Positions 8,576 to 17,853 of a stretch of DNA of 41,490 nt are shown here, one piece after another. Position 1 is the stretch's first letter. Each line of letters starts with the position of its first letter. Made by a program: the position numbers and the translations under genes. Source of the DNA: a virus; IMG/VR virus record IMGVR_UViG_3300020020_000011, positions 1 through 41,490 of that record. The stretch is one strand, 5' to 3'. Below the pieces are notes generated by a model that saw only the letters and a program-made list of their open reading frames with translations, had not been told where the DNA came from and did no database searches.

Positions 8576-9520
8576 ATGTCGATGCAGGGTTTTGGCGGCT
8601 GGTCCGCAGACCAGATCAACAACTCGATGGGCATGGGGCCTGGCGGCGCCGGCAGTTTTAATCAGGGCGTATTCGACGCAGCCATTGGCGGCATGAACCC
8701 CGCCTATACCCCGTATGTCGGCGGCTACCCGTCCTTCGGTGCCCTCGCGGCTCCCGGCACCTACAGCCCCGGCAACGCTGGCGGCCTAAGCTCGTTCAGC
8801 GGCCAGCCGCTGCCCGGCGGCAGCAAGACTGGCTACGTCGGTAGCAAGGGAGCTGACAGCGGCATCGCTGCGTGGGGTTCGCAACCAATAACCCCGCCGG
8901 CCGCGCCGGCATACACGCCGCCGCCCGCGCCGCAAGGTGGTGGCGGCTGGGACACCAGCGATCAGTGGGGCCGGCCCTACGTGCCGCCGGCAGCGCCCGC
9001 ACCGGCACCGTCGCCGTCACCATGGCCGGGCTGGATTGATGCCGCCAACAATCAAGGCAGCCCGCAGGGCGGCTACGACCCCGAGGATCCGTCGACGTGG
9101 GGCGCTATCGGCTGGTCACCGGAGGCCATCGGCGGCTCAAAAGGCGGCCTCTCAAAAGCCGGCGGTGGCTGGTCCACCTTCGATCAGTTCGGGCGGCCCT
9201 ACGCGCCGCCGGCTGCGCCGGGAGGAGGCTCATCCTCCTACCCGGTAACCCCGCCTCCCCAAAACTACCCGACACCTGGAGCCGACATGTGGGGCGGTCG
9301 GGTTAATCTGCCGCAGCCCAATGCGCAGCGAGATAACATCGCCCGGCAGATGATGCCGGCATTTAACCCTTACTTCGGTGTCGGCGGCCTTGTGCCCAGC
9401 AACGGCTATGATCCGGCGGGCGAGAGAGGCACCGGATATATAGACGCAACTGGCGACGCATACGGAAACCGGTTTTTCCAGCCGTATGAAACATTTGGTC
9501 AGATGCAAGGAGGCGGCTAG
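8576..9520 (+). CDS. Gly/Pro-rich virion-region protein with an internal repeat
   Basis: 314 residues, dominated by Gly, Pro, Ala and Tyr and predicted to be disordered. A unit of about 25 residues occurs twice: GGGWDTSDQWGRPYVPPAAP (near base 8940) and GGGWSTFDQFGRPYAPPAAP (near 9164), separated by a linker. There are no transmembrane segments or catalytic motifs. It lies between the nozzle and the GNAT-like gene. The ribosome site is AGGAGC. Its end supplies the AAGGAGG ribosome site of the next gene. It may be a tail or ejection accessory; the function is unknown. Confidence 0.65.
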   Translation: MSMQGFGGWSADQINNSMGMGPGGAGSFNQGVFDAAIGGMNPAYTPYVGGYPSFGALAAPGTYSPGNAGGLSSFSGQPLPGGSKTGYVGSKGADSGIAAWGSQPITPPAAPAYTPPPAPQGGGGWDTSDQWGRPYVPPAAPAPAPSPSPWPGWIDAANNQGSPQGGYDPEDPSTWGAIGWSPEAIGGSKGGLSKAGGGWSTFDQFGRPYAPPAAPGGGSSSYPVTPPPQNYPTPGADMWGGRVNLPQPNAQRDNIARQMMPAFNPYFGVGGLVPSNGYDPAGERGTGYIDATGDAYGNRFFQPYETFGQMQGGG

Positions 9521-9997
9521 GTGATCCTCGGCTACGTCTACGGTCATGACGAGACGATCTCGCAATTTGTTGCGGAGCTGATCCCGACTGTCCGCGGGCG
9601 TGGCTTTGGCAATTGCAAGACGATCGGCATCGTGGAGGGTGGCCTGCTGATCGCCGGCCTGGTCTATCACAATTGGGATCCCGGCGCCGGCGTGATCGAG
9701 ATGTCTGGTGCGGCGCTGCCAGGCCATTTTTGGCTGACCAGGGAAACCATCCGCCACATGTACCAGTACCCGTTTATCGGGTGTAGCTGCCAGATGGTGG
9801 TGCAGCGAACGCCGGCCGAGGACGAGCGACTGCTCTACATGCTGCTGCGCTATGACTACACGCTGCACAAAATCCCGAGACTATTCGGATATGACAAGGA
9901 CGGCGTGATATGCTGCCTCACCCGCGAGGCGTGGGAGGCGAACCGATTTAACAAGAGGCTCAGACACCATGAGCCGCAATTGACCGAGGCCGCCTGA
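9521..9997 (+). CDS. GNAT-fold acetyltransferase-like virion protein
   Basis: 158 residues, GTG start directly after the previous stop, with a consensus AAGGAGG at 9507-9513. Strand-rich sequence IGIVEGGLLIAGLVYHNWDP, then IEMSGAALPGHFWLTRETIRHMYQYPF, matches the GNAT-like small proteins common in the tail/ejection region of short-tailed phages, comparable in placement to T7 gp13. The GNAT core strand and the Trp-(Leu/x)-Thr-Arg step are visible, but a clear acetyl-CoA pyrophosphate loop (RxxGxG/A) is not, so it may be structural and not an active enzyme. Confidence 0.7.
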   Translation: MILGYVYGHDETISQFVAELIPTVRGRGFGNCKTIGIVEGGLLIAGLVYHNWDPGAGVIEMSGAALPGHFWLTRETIRHMYQYPFIGCSCQMVVQRTPAEDERLLYMLLRYDYTLHKIPRLFGYDKDGVICCLTREAWEANRFNKRLRHHEPQLTEAA

Positions 9998-10314
9998 TGC
10001 CCGTCCCTTACAATCCTCAACCAGGGGGCCGCGACGCAATCACACGCGCCCTCATGAATATTGCCGCGCCACCGCCGCAGATGCAGATGCCGCAGATGTC
10101 GCAGATGCCGCAGCAGCCACAACCTGGGCCGCCGCAGGGCACGCCGATCGGTCAGCCAATGCCGCCACAGGCCCCGCCGATGCAGGCGCCGCCGATGCCC
10201 CAGGCGCCACCGATGACGGCACCGCCGATGCCGCAGGGCGGCATGGGCATGCAGCCACAGCAACCACAGCCGCAGCTGCCGCCGCAGGGCATGCCGCAAA
10301 TGCCGCAAGGGTAA
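9997..10314 (+). CDS. Small Pro/Gln/Met-rich low-complexity protein
   Basis: 105 residues, overlapping the previous stop by 1 base (TGATG). After about 22 ordinary residues (GRDAITRALMNIA) it is almost entirely Pro, Gln and Met, in repeats such as QAPPM and PQM. No fold can be assigned. The operon position between the GNAT-like and S74-domain genes argues that it is translated. Such linkers occur in ejected or internal virion proteins, which is only a guess here. Confidence 0.6.
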   Translation: MPVPYNPQPGGRDAITRALMNIAAPPPQMQMPQMSQMPQQPQPGPPQGTPIGQPMPPQAPPMQAPPMPQAPPMTAPPMPQGGMGMQPQQPQPQLPPQGMPQMPQG

Positions 10315-10318
10315 GGCC

Positions 10319-11776
10319 ATGGGTAAACCCGACGCACCGACACCGCCCGACCCGATGCGGACTGCCGCCGCGCAGACCGGTACCAACGTCTCGACGGCGG
10401 TTGCCAACGCCTACCTGAACAACACCAACCAGAACACGCCTGACGGCTCGCTGCGCTATGACGCGACCGGCAGCCATTCGTGGACCGATCCGTCGACCGG
10501 GACCACCTACCAGATCCCGACGTTCACCTCGACACAGACGTTGTCGGAGGCGGGGCAGAAGCTAAAAGGTACGACTGACCAGACCAAGCAGGGCCTGGCC
10601 GACATGGCGCTGTCGCAGACCGGCCGCGTCAGCAATCTGCTGGGAACGGAGTTCACGCCGGGCACGAACGCGCCTGCCGCCGGCAGCGCGGCCGGCATTA
10701 TGGGGATACCTGGCGCGGCGACCTCATACGACGCCGGCGGCCAGATCCAGAGCAGCCTCGGCGACTACGGCCAACAGCAAACCACCTTCGGCGACGCCGG
10801 CCAGATCCAGGGCGCGGATGATTTCAGCGCCGATCGGCAGCGGGTTGAAGACAGCCTGATGGCGCGCATGAACCCGCAGCTGCAGCGCGAGCGCAGCAAC
10901 GTCGAGCAGCGCCTGGCCGACCAGGGCATCCGGTACGGAAGCCAAGCCTATGCCAGCGCGATGGATGATTATAACAGGCAGGCCACCGATACCAGGTTCG
11001 GCGCCATCAACCAGGCCGGCCAAGAGCAGCAGCGCATGGTCGGCATGTCGCAGGCCGCGCAAAAGCAGATGTACGAGCAGGCGCTGGGCCGCGGCCAATT
11101 CGGCAACGAGGCGCAGCAGGCCAACTACAACCAGGCGCTCGGCGCCGGATCGTTCGCCAACTCGGCGCAGGCACAGCAAAACTCGCAGAACGCCGCGCTG
11201 GCCGGCTTTGGCAATGCCGGCCTGGCGCAGCAGATGGCGCAGCAGCAGGCTGGCTTCAACGCCTCCAACTCGGCGCGCAATCAGTACATGCAGGAGCAGT
11301 ATCAGCAGCGCAATCAGCCGCTGAACGAGATCTCGGCGCTGATGTCGGGCAGCCAGGTGCAGCAGCCTAATTGGCTGAACTCGCCGACCTCGCAGATCCC
11401 AACGACCGATTTCGCCGGGATCATGAACCAGAACTTTGCCCAAAACCAACAGAACTACCAGACCGCGCAAAGCGGCTGGAACGCGACGATGGGCGGCCTA
11501 CTGGGGATGGGTGCAGGCCTGATCAAGTCCGACGAGCGTGCCAAGCAGAACATCGTGCCGATGGGCACTGTGTTCGCCGCAACCGAGGACGGCGAGCGTA
11601 AGAAGCTGCCGGTCTACGAGTGGGAATATAAGCCGGGCGAGGGTGAGCCTGGCCGGCATGTCGGCCCGATGGCGCAAGGCGTCGAGAAGATCGACAAGAA
11701 GGCGGTCAAGACCATTGACGGCACCAAGCACATCGATCCCCGGCGTGTCATGGGCAATATCATGAGGGCGGCATAA
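10319..11776 (+). CDS. Internal virion-type protein with C-terminal S74 self-cleaving chaperone domain
   Basis: 485 residues. The N-terminal region is polar. Residues about 165-360 are Gln/Ala/Asn-rich and helical (RMNPQLQRERSNVEQRLADQ and similar), typical of podovirus proteins coded before the ejection proteins. The last 82 residues form a Peptidase_S74 / intramolecular chaperone domain: SDERAKQNI at 404-412, VYEWEYKPG, HVGPMAQGVE, then DPRRVMGNI. In known S74 proteins the chain is cut just before the Ser of this SDxRxK motif, here Ser404, after trimer folding. The stop overlaps the next ATG by 1 base (TAATG). The tail fibre gene downstream lacks this domain, so the chaperone sits on an unexpected partner. 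Confidence 0.75.
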   Translation: MGKPDAPTPPDPMRTAAAQTGTNVSTAVANAYLNNTNQNTPDGSLRYDATGSHSWTDPSTGTTYQIPTFTSTQTLSEAGQKLKGTTDQTKQGLADMALSQTGRVSNLLGTEFTPGTNAPAAGSAAGIMGIPGAATSYDAGGQIQSSLGDYGQQQTTFGDAGQIQGADDFSADRQRVEDSLMARMNPQLQRERSNVEQRLADQGIRYGSQAYASAMDDYNRQATDTRFGAINQAGQEQQRMVGMSQAAQKQMYEQALGRGQFGNEAQQANYNQALGAGSFANSAQAQQNSQNAALAGFGNAGLAQQMAQQQAGFNASNSARNQYMQEQYQQRNQPLNEISALMSGSQVQQPNWLNSPTSQIPTTDFAGIMNQNFAQNQQNYQTAQSGWNATMGGLLGMGAGLIKSDERAKQNIVPMGTVFAATEDGERKKLPVYEWEYKPGEGEPGRHVGPMAQGVEKIDKKAVKTIDGTKHIDPRRVMGNIMRAA

Positions 11777-13614
11777 TGGCTGACGACGCATTAGAGCAGT
11801 TCAGGGGGTTCTTCTGGCCCCAGGCGCTCGGCCTCGACCCCAAGGCCAACCTGAAGATGCGCGAGAAGATCGCGCTGGCGCAGATGATGCAGAAACGCGC
11901 CATGCCGAAAAACCTTGGCGAGGGGCTGACCGCGATCGGCGAGGCGCTGGGCGAGCGCCGGCTGGCGATCGAGCTGGAGAAGCAGGACCGGCTTTCGCAG
12001 GAGGCGGGTGCGCTGCTTGGCGCCACACCGGCCGCAGCGTCGCCTGTCGTAACCCCCACCATCCGGTCTTCCTACGCGCCGACCACCGACGTTGAGACTG
12101 AAGAGCCCACCGAGCCGCCACCGCTGGCCACGCAGGTGCCGCCGCAGCAGGTGCCTACGCCGGCGCCGGTGGTGGTGAGGCCGCCGGCCCCGGTGCCGCC
12201 ACCTGTACAGCCGCCGGTGGTGCCGCCGCAGGCGCTGCCGCCCGACCAGCAGCAGACCTATGGGCCGGGTGACCCCGTCCGCATGCCGGCGCGGCCGTAC
12301 CGCCCAGGCGGGCCACAGCCGGGCGCAGGCGCACCAATGGCCCAGCCGCCGCCGCAGGCCGCCGCACCGCCGCCCCCCGCTGGGCCGGCTCCGCTGCCGC
12401 CTGGCGATATCCCCGCGCCTACCTTCAACGATCGCATGGCTCCGGCGGGGCCTGCCGCTGGCCCGCGGGCGGAAGGGGGCGACCCGCGCGCGGCGATCGC
12501 CATGGCGTGGTTGCAGCAGCAGGGGACATCCCCGGAAAACCCTACGACGCCGGCGGGTGGTGGCCCGCCGGGTAACGGCATTACGGACTTCAGCGCCCAG
12601 AGCCGCATCAGAAGCGCCCCGCAGCCTGCGGCCACTCCCGGCTATGTGCCGCCAGAGGCGGCCGACCCGGAAGGCGTACCGTTGGCCCGGCCAAGCCGGC
12701 GGGAGATGGAGCTACGCACCCTCCTGCGCCAGCACCAGGGCAACCCCTATGCGGCGACCTCGCCGGCCGCGGTCGAGCTGCAGCAGCTGGAGGCCGCCCG
12801 CGCGAGACAAGACCTTGAGGCGCAGGAGATCTACAAGGCCAAGATCCTCCGCACCACAACAGCAAAAGAGCTGCGCGAACGGGCGCTGATGGATCAGCAA
12901 AAGCGCATTGACGATGCCGATGCGGCGGCAGAGGCGCTTAGAAAAGCCAGGATCCCGGAGGTCAAAAAGGACATCGAGGAGGGGCACTGGTTCAACCCGG
13001 CGACCAACGAATGGGAGGTGCCACGCATTGCCGGCACCGACCCCAACAAGAAGCCGAAATTCACGGGCACCGAGTTCCAGGGCAAGACCATGATCAATTA
13101 TGGTCGCGCCGCGATCGCGGAGGAAGGGCTGCGGAAGAAGCCGGAAGGCAGCGATGAAACTTACGAAGAAGTTCTCGCCAACAGTCCTTTTTCATCCCTT
13201 GGCGGCTCTGTCCCGTTAGTGGGGCGAACATTACGCAGCAGCGCCTACAAGGAAGCCGACACCCACGCGGAGAACTTTGTGCAGTCCTTCATCCGCCAGC
13301 AATCCGGCGCCGGCTTTGGCGTCGCAGAACTGGAGGCCGAGGCGCGTTCGATGCTGCCCCGTTACGGCGACACTAAAAAACAACTGGAAACCAAGCGCGA
13401 GCAGCGCGAGCAGTTCATCAATGGCACCTATGCTGTCGTCGGCACCAGCGGCCAGAAAGGTCTTGATATCGACGCCCGCAACCGCGCAGCCGGGCGCGCC
13501 GTGCCAGAGTTCAAGACCGAAGCCGAGGCGGCGGTGGCTGCAAGACATCTCCCGAGAAATGCTAATGGCAAAGTTGTCGTTCGCATTGGTGGCCGGCTTG
13601 CGGAGATGGATTGA
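11776..13614 (+). CDS. Probable ejection (internal virion) protein with Pro-rich centre
   Basis: 612 residues. A helical N-terminus (FWPQALGLDPKANLKMREKI and a following helix), a long Pro/Ala/Gln-rich disordered region (about 90-310), and helical/coiled sequence from about 330. The C-terminal 180 residues contain NFVQSFIRQQSGAGFGVAEL and EARSMLPRYGDTKKQLETKR. I recognise this pattern from C-terminal parts of virion proteins in alphaproteobacterial short-tailed phages. It overlaps the upstream gene by 1 base and its TGA overlaps the next ATG. An ejection role is inferred from its place between the S74-domain protein and the Gly/Ala-rich protein. Confidence 0.6.
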   Translation: MADDALEQFRGFFWPQALGLDPKANLKMREKIALAQMMQKRAMPKNLGEGLTAIGEALGERRLAIELEKQDRLSQEAGALLGATPAAASPVVTPTIRSSYAPTTDVETEEPTEPPPLATQVPPQQVPTPAPVVVRPPAPVPPPVQPPVVPPQALPPDQQQTYGPGDPVRMPARPYRPGGPQPGAGAPMAQPPPQAAAPPPPAGPAPLPPGDIPAPTFNDRMAPAGPAAGPRAEGGDPRAAIAMAWLQQQGTSPENPTTPAGGGPPGNGITDFSAQSRIRSAPQPAATPGYVPPEAADPEGVPLARPSRREMELRTLLRQHQGNPYAATSPAAVELQQLEAARARQDLEAQEIYKAKILRTTTAKELRERALMDQQKRIDDADAAAEALRKARIPEVKKDIEEGHWFNPATNEWEVPRIAGTDPNKKPKFTGTEFQGKTMINYGRAAIAEEGLRKKPEGSDETYEEVLANSPFSSLGGSVPLVGRTLRSSAYKEADTHAENFVQSFIRQQSGAGFGVAELEAEARSMLPRYGDTKKQLETKREQREQFINGTYAVVGTSGQKGLDIDARNRAAGRAVPEFKTEAEAAVAARHLPRNANGKVVVRIGGRLAEMD

Positions 13615-15653
13615 TGGGCATCAAATACCTTGAGGAAGCGCCATTCTCGTCCGGCACGTCCGCCATCAAGTATCTTGATCCGGATAAGCCACCGCCGGAC
13701 CAGTACCGCGCCGCCGCCGAGGCCGAGTACGCGCGCAACCCGGCCATGCAGGCCAGGACATCCGGCACGGGGGGCTACGCCGCCAGGATCGGCCTGGGCA
13801 TCCCGTGGTCGGACGAGATCATGGCCGCCGCACTGACGCCGATCGAGATGGCGCGGCGGGGCACCTTGAAGGATCTAAACCCGTTAAATCCGGGGGCACT
13901 CGATACGCTGGCCGCCGATAGCTACCGCTACGCCAAGGCCCGCGAAAACCTGATGAACGAAAAGGCCCGCGAGAACACCGCCGGGGTCGGCGGCACGCTG
14001 GCCGAACTCAGCGGCGGGCTGGCGACCGGCGCTGGCGTGCTGGGGTCCGGCACCCGTGCCGCCGCCGTCACGATCGGCGGCAAGACCATCCCGGCCGGTG
14101 CAGTCAATTACGGGGGCAATGTCGTCAAGGCGGCGGGGCTGGGCACGTTTGCCGGGGCCGGCGAAGGCGACAGTCTGGAGGAGCGTGGCAAGCATGCCCT
14201 CATCGGCGGCGCGCTCGGCGGCGCTCTGGGGGCCGCGCTACCGCCTGTGCTGGGTGGCGCGCAGTGGGCTGCCCGCGCAGCCCAGCTACCGCGGCTGCGC
14301 GACCCCGAGAGGATCGCCACCGAGCATACCGCCAAGCTGATGCGCGACGCCGGCGTTACGGCGGAAGAGGTGGCCAACCAGATGGGCGCCGCTCGAGCCG
14401 CCGGCCAGGTCGACTACACGGTGGCGGATGCGATCGGCCACGCCGCCGAGCGCAAGTTGGATGCCCTCCACAAGGTGCCCGGCCCGGCGCGAGAGAACAT
14501 CATTGAGACGCTGTCGGGGCGCGACCTCAACATGCCCGACCGCGTCGGGGAGATGGTGGGCCGCAAGCTGAATGCCCCCCGCACCGCGCTGGAAGAGAGC
14601 GAGGCGCTGATTGAGCGGGCCAGCACGTCGGCTGCGCCATTGTATCGGCAGGCCGAACAGATACCGACCTGGAACCAGACCATCCAACGCATTATCGAGG
14701 ATCCGATCTCGCAAGCCGGTCTACGGCAAGGTGTCGAGCTGCAACGGCTGCGATCGCTCGGCACCGACCGACCGTTCCGCCCGACCGACGCGCAGATCAC
14801 CGGCTTCAACGAGGCCGGCGATGCGATCATCACCGGCGTGCCGAACGCGCAGACGCTGCACACCCTGAAAGTCGGTCTCGACCGCATGATCGAGGGCGAG
14901 ATGAACCCGGTTACCCGCCGGCTGACGGCTCGAGGTAATGCGATCGACGGCGTGCGGCGGCGGCTACTGGCACAGATGGACGCCGAAAACCCGGTCTACC
15001 GCCAGGCGCGAGCAGCCTATTCCGGCCCGATGCAGGTCGAGAACGCCGTGCGGTTCGGGCAGGGGATGCCGACCCAAGGCCGCGCCGCGGATAACATCCG
15101 TCAATATGCAGAGCGGCCTCCTGTGGCGCAGCAGGGGATCCGCATCGGCGTCGCCGACCGTGTGCGGGGCGACCTCGAGCGCACCGGCAACATCCCGACC
15201 TATCTGCGTGCCAAATCGCAGAAGGGTCAGCAGGAGCTGGAGGCCATTTCGCCTTATGGCCCGGCGACGCTACGCGAGATGCTGGAGCGCGAGGAGGCGA
15301 TGCAGAGGATGTCGCGCGGCATCCTGGGCGGCTCGCAGACCGCCGGCCGGCTGGCTGACGTGGCCCAGGGGCCGGGCGCCGCCGAGGCGTTTGGTGTCGC
15401 CGGGCAGGCCCTCACCGGAAATTTCATGGGCGCCCTACGCAGCGGCGGCGATGTACTGAAGCGGATAGCGCAGGGCGAGAGCGAGGCGCAGCGCACCGCG
15501 ATCGCCAGGGCTCTGCTGGCGCGGGCAGGCGACCCCGCGGCGGTGGCGGCGCTGCGCCGAAGGCTGGAATTGCACGAACTGCAGCGGCAGGGCCAGAACC
15601 CGAATTTCTCGCTGACGCGCAACCGCGCACCGCGCTACCCGACAAGACAGTAG
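13614..15653 (+). CDS. Large Gly/Ala-rich ejection-type protein
   Basis: 679 residues from ATG 13614, which overlaps the previous TGA (TGATG); an in-frame TTG 3 bases earlier is less likely. Residues about 120-225 contain Gly/Ala-rich amphipathic or membrane-active stretches (GGLATGAGVLGSGTRAAAVT, ALIGGALGGALGAALPPVLG), as in proteins ejected with the DNA that form a conduit through the cell envelope. The rest is helical and charged (residues about 240-560), ending in an Arg-rich tail. No lytic transglycosylase or lysozyme motif is visible. Confidence 0.65.
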   Translation: MGIKYLEEAPFSSGTSAIKYLDPDKPPPDQYRAAAEAEYARNPAMQARTSGTGGYAARIGLGIPWSDEIMAAALTPIEMARRGTLKDLNPLNPGALDTLAADSYRYAKARENLMNEKARENTAGVGGTLAELSGGLATGAGVLGSGTRAAAVTIGGKTIPAGAVNYGGNVVKAAGLGTFAGAGEGDSLEERGKHALIGGALGGALGAALPPVLGGAQWAARAAQLPRLRDPERIATEHTAKLMRDAGVTAEEVANQMGAARAAGQVDYTVADAIGHAAERKLDALHKVPGPARENIIETLSGRDLNMPDRVGEMVGRKLNAPRTALEESEALIERASTSAAPLYRQAEQIPTWNQTIQRIIEDPISQAGLRQGVELQRLRSLGTDRPFRPTDAQITGFNEAGDAIITGVPNAQTLHTLKVGLDRMIEGEMNPVTRRLTARGNAIDGVRRRLLAQMDAENPVYRQARAAYSGPMQVENAVRFGQGMPTQGRAADNIRQYAERPPVAQQGIRIGVADRVRGDLERTGNIPTYLRAKSQKGQQELEAISPYGPATLREMLEREEAMQRMSRGILGGSQTAGRLADVAQGPGAAEAFGVAGQALTGNFMGALRSGGDVLKRIAQGESEAQRTAIARALLARAGDPAAVAALRRRLELHELQRQGQNPNFSLTRNRAPRYPTRQ

Positions 15654-15662
15654 GAGACAGCA

Positions 15663-17141
15663 ATGCCGCGCGATGGAACAGGAAACTACACCCAGCCCGA
15701 GCCGGTTGTGGCGCCTGGCACCACGATCGAGAGTGCCGTCTACAACAATTTCACCCGAGACGTTGCCGTCGATCTCAATACGCCGCGCCCGATCGTGGCC
15801 GGCGGCACCGGGGCTACCAATGCCGCCGACGCGCGCGCCGCGATGGGTGCCGAGACGGCGATGCAGACCGTCACCAATTACGACAGCCACATTTGGCAGA
15901 ACGGCTCGTTCTGGGCCGGCAATGGTGCTACTGCCGCGCCGGCTGCCGGCACCTATTCGGGCATTGTCTACATCGCCAACAATGACCCCAACTACATCAC
16001 GGTAGAGGCGCGAGAGACCACCACCGGGAAATTATGGGTCCGGCAGAAAGCGGTCACTTGGGGCGCCTGGGTGGCGAACGACGGCATGATACCGCTGGCA
16101 GGCGGCGTGCCTATCACTGGGCCGATGACGATCACCAACACCACGGTATCGACATCACCTGATACCGGCGCGCTGACCGTCGACGGTGGCGTCGGTATCA
16201 ACGGTTCGATCAATGTCGGAGGTTCCGGATATTTTACAGGTGATGTTTTCGTCGGCTACGGCGCGACGCAGGGTGTTGTCCGCTTCGGCAACAACCCAAG
16301 CAACAACTACCTGCACTGGAACGGCGCCGCCTACATCCTGAACGGCGGCCCTCTGGCCATCAACGGTGGACTATCGTTCACGGGGGCGATGACCGCAACC
16401 GGCGGCTCTTTCTCAAGCAACGTCACTATCGGCGGTACGCTGGGCGTTAGCGGCGCCACCACGCTGTCCAGCCTTACCGTTAACGGCACGTCGAACTATA
16501 TTGGCGCAGCCAGTTTTGGGTCCATCACCACCACCGCGATAACCAGCAGCAGCGGATCTACGGGCGATCTCAACAATGGCGCCGGATCTGCCGCGCTGGA
16601 GATCAGGGGCGCCGGCGGCGGCGCCCACTCCTATCTGTCGTTTCATCGCCCCGGCGCATTCGCCGTTAATTTCGGTCTGGCGGATGACGGCAATCTCTGG
16701 ATTGGTGGATGGTCGAAGGGCGCGGGTAACAGGTCTAGATTATGGACCACCGCTGACTTCAATTACACGCCGCAGCCCGCGGGCAGCTACCAAGCCAACC
16801 TCGGCTACACGCCGGTGCGGCAGGGCGGCGGCGCGTTTCAGGGAAACAACACGGTCTATATTGGCTGGGACGGCGGCGGTTTGCGCGCCCAGGTCGACGG
16901 CTCTGACCAGGGCAAGTTCCTGTTTGAGAATTCTCCCGGCCCGGCCCTCTCCAACGGCCGCACGGCATATGCGGGAGACCATACATTCGCGGGGGCGGTA
17001 GCAGCTGGTTGGCACGAATTTGCGAACGCTGTCATCTCTGGCTACTACGGGAATAACTCCGATGCGTGGGTAGGCGGTTTTCGGTTCCGTTACGTTCAGG
17101 GTTACTGGAGCGGCGCGTGGCGCACGTTTAATCACGCATAG
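15663..17141 (+). CDS. Tail fibre protein
   Basis: 492 residues. The N-terminus (MPRDGTGNYTQPEP, then PGTTIESAVYNNFTRDVAVD, then IVAGGTGATNAADARAAMG) is the standard virion-attachment head of many fibre proteins of proteobacterial phages. The middle is a Gly/Ser/Thr-rich beta-helical shaft with repeats such as GALTVDGGVGINGSINVGGS. The end contains the fibre motif NLGYTPV and Tyr/Trp-rich strands, likely the receptor-binding tip. No C-terminal S74 domain is present. The ribosome site is AGGAGA. It should bind the host surface. Confidence 0.8.
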   Translation: MPRDGTGNYTQPEPVVAPGTTIESAVYNNFTRDVAVDLNTPRPIVAGGTGATNAADARAAMGAETAMQTVTNYDSHIWQNGSFWAGNGATAAPAAGTYSGIVYIANNDPNYITVEARETTTGKLWVRQKAVTWGAWVANDGMIPLAGGVPITGPMTITNTTVSTSPDTGALTVDGGVGINGSINVGGSGYFTGDVFVGYGATQGVVRFGNNPSNNYLHWNGAAYILNGGPLAINGGLSFTGAMTATGGSFSSNVTIGGTLGVSGATTLSSLTVNGTSNYIGAASFGSITTTAITSSSGSTGDLNNGAGSAALEIRGAGGGAHSYLSFHRPGAFAVNFGLADDGNLWIGGWSKGAGNRSRLWTTADFNYTPQPAGSYQANLGYTPVRQGGGAFQGNNTVYIGWDGGGLRAQVDGSDQGKFLFENSPGPALSNGRTAYAGDHTFAGAVAAGWHEFANAVISGYYGNNSDAWVGGFRFRYVQGYWSGAWRTFNHA

Positions 17142-17149
17142 GGGCGACA

Positions 17150-17593
17150 ATGGCAATCAAGGATCACGGGTTCTGGGATGTCTACACCCCGAAGCCATAC
17201 CCAAAAGGCGCCCCGGCGGGGATGGCGTTCTGCCGCCGAGACGGCGACGGCGTCGACTGGTACGAGTACATCAAAAAAGGCTTCGCACCTGATACCGTCA
17301 AGCTGGTGGTCGAGGTCGACGGGCCCCGAACCGCCGATGGTCCAATCATCCGGGTGCCGGCGATTGAGCCCGACCGGATGTTTCCACAGGGTTGCCGCGT
17401 GGTTGAGCTTACCGGCGTCAAGCGCGAGCAGAACGAGGCGGCGCTAATCGAGGAGTTTGCCAACCGCCACATTGATCTCCGCACCGGCACGGTTGGCGAG
17501 GTCTGGCGCGCGCCGGTGCCGCCGGTCGACAGCCGCATCATGAAGGTGCTGGACCGCATCATGGACCGGCTCGATCGGCTCGAGGCCAAATGA
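17150..17593 (+). CDS. Unknown protein after the tail fibre
   Basis: 147 residues. The beginning (GFWDVYTPKPYPKGAPAGMA) and a beta-rich middle lead to a helical C-terminus (RIMKVLDRIMDRLDRLEAK), a likely short coiled coil. It starts 8 bases after the fibre gene and overlaps the next gene by 4 bases (ATGA). Placement suggests a fibre accessory or assembly factor, but I recognise no family. No cell-wall hydrolase motif is seen although the next two genes look lysis-related. Confidence 0.6.
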   Translation: MAIKDHGFWDVYTPKPYPKGAPAGMAFCRRDGDGVDWYEYIKKGFAPDTVKLVVEVDGPRTADGPIIRVPAIEPDRMFPQGCRVVELTGVKREQNEAALIEEFANRHIDLRTGTVGEVWRAPVPPVDSRIMKVLDRIMDRLDRLEAK

Positions 17594-17844
17594 CCGAGGT
17601 CGCCAAAACCTGGTTCAAGGAAAATCAGGCGCTAGTGATTGGGCTGGCGGCGCAGGCGGTCATCGCCGGCATCTACATGGTCAACCTGGAGGCGCGTGTC
17701 TCAACGCTCGAGATCCGTGGCTCACCGCACCTGGAGAAGATCGACGCCAGGCTGACTGTGCTGGAGGCCGTCACGGCAGAGAATAAGGCTCGGCTCGAGA
17801 AGGTAACAGACGTGATGACGCGGAGACTGAACATCAACCCGTAG
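17590..17844 (+). CDS. Single-pass membrane protein with coiled coil; candidate inner-membrane spanin
   Basis: 84 residues. One membrane segment (about 14-31, ALVIGLAAQAVIAGIYMV) is followed by a heptad-like coiled coil (about 33-80). This N-terminal anchor plus periplasmic coiled coil is the layout of i-spanins (Rz-like), and the next gene is a tiny lipoprotein, the o-spanin layout. A small holin is an alternative. It overlaps the upstream gene by ATGA. Spanins fuse the inner and outer membranes in the last step of lysis of Gram-negative cells. Confidence 0.55.
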   Translation: MTEVAKTWFKENQALVIGLAAQAVIAGIYMVNLEARVSTLEIRGSPHLEKIDARLTVLEAVTAENKARLEKVTDVMTRRLNINP

Positions 17845-17853
17845 GAGGCTACC

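Noticed and set aside
17590-17844. Firm holin assignment
   Set aside because: One membrane segment plus a long coiled coil fits an inner-membrane spanin at least as well, so no definite holin call was made.
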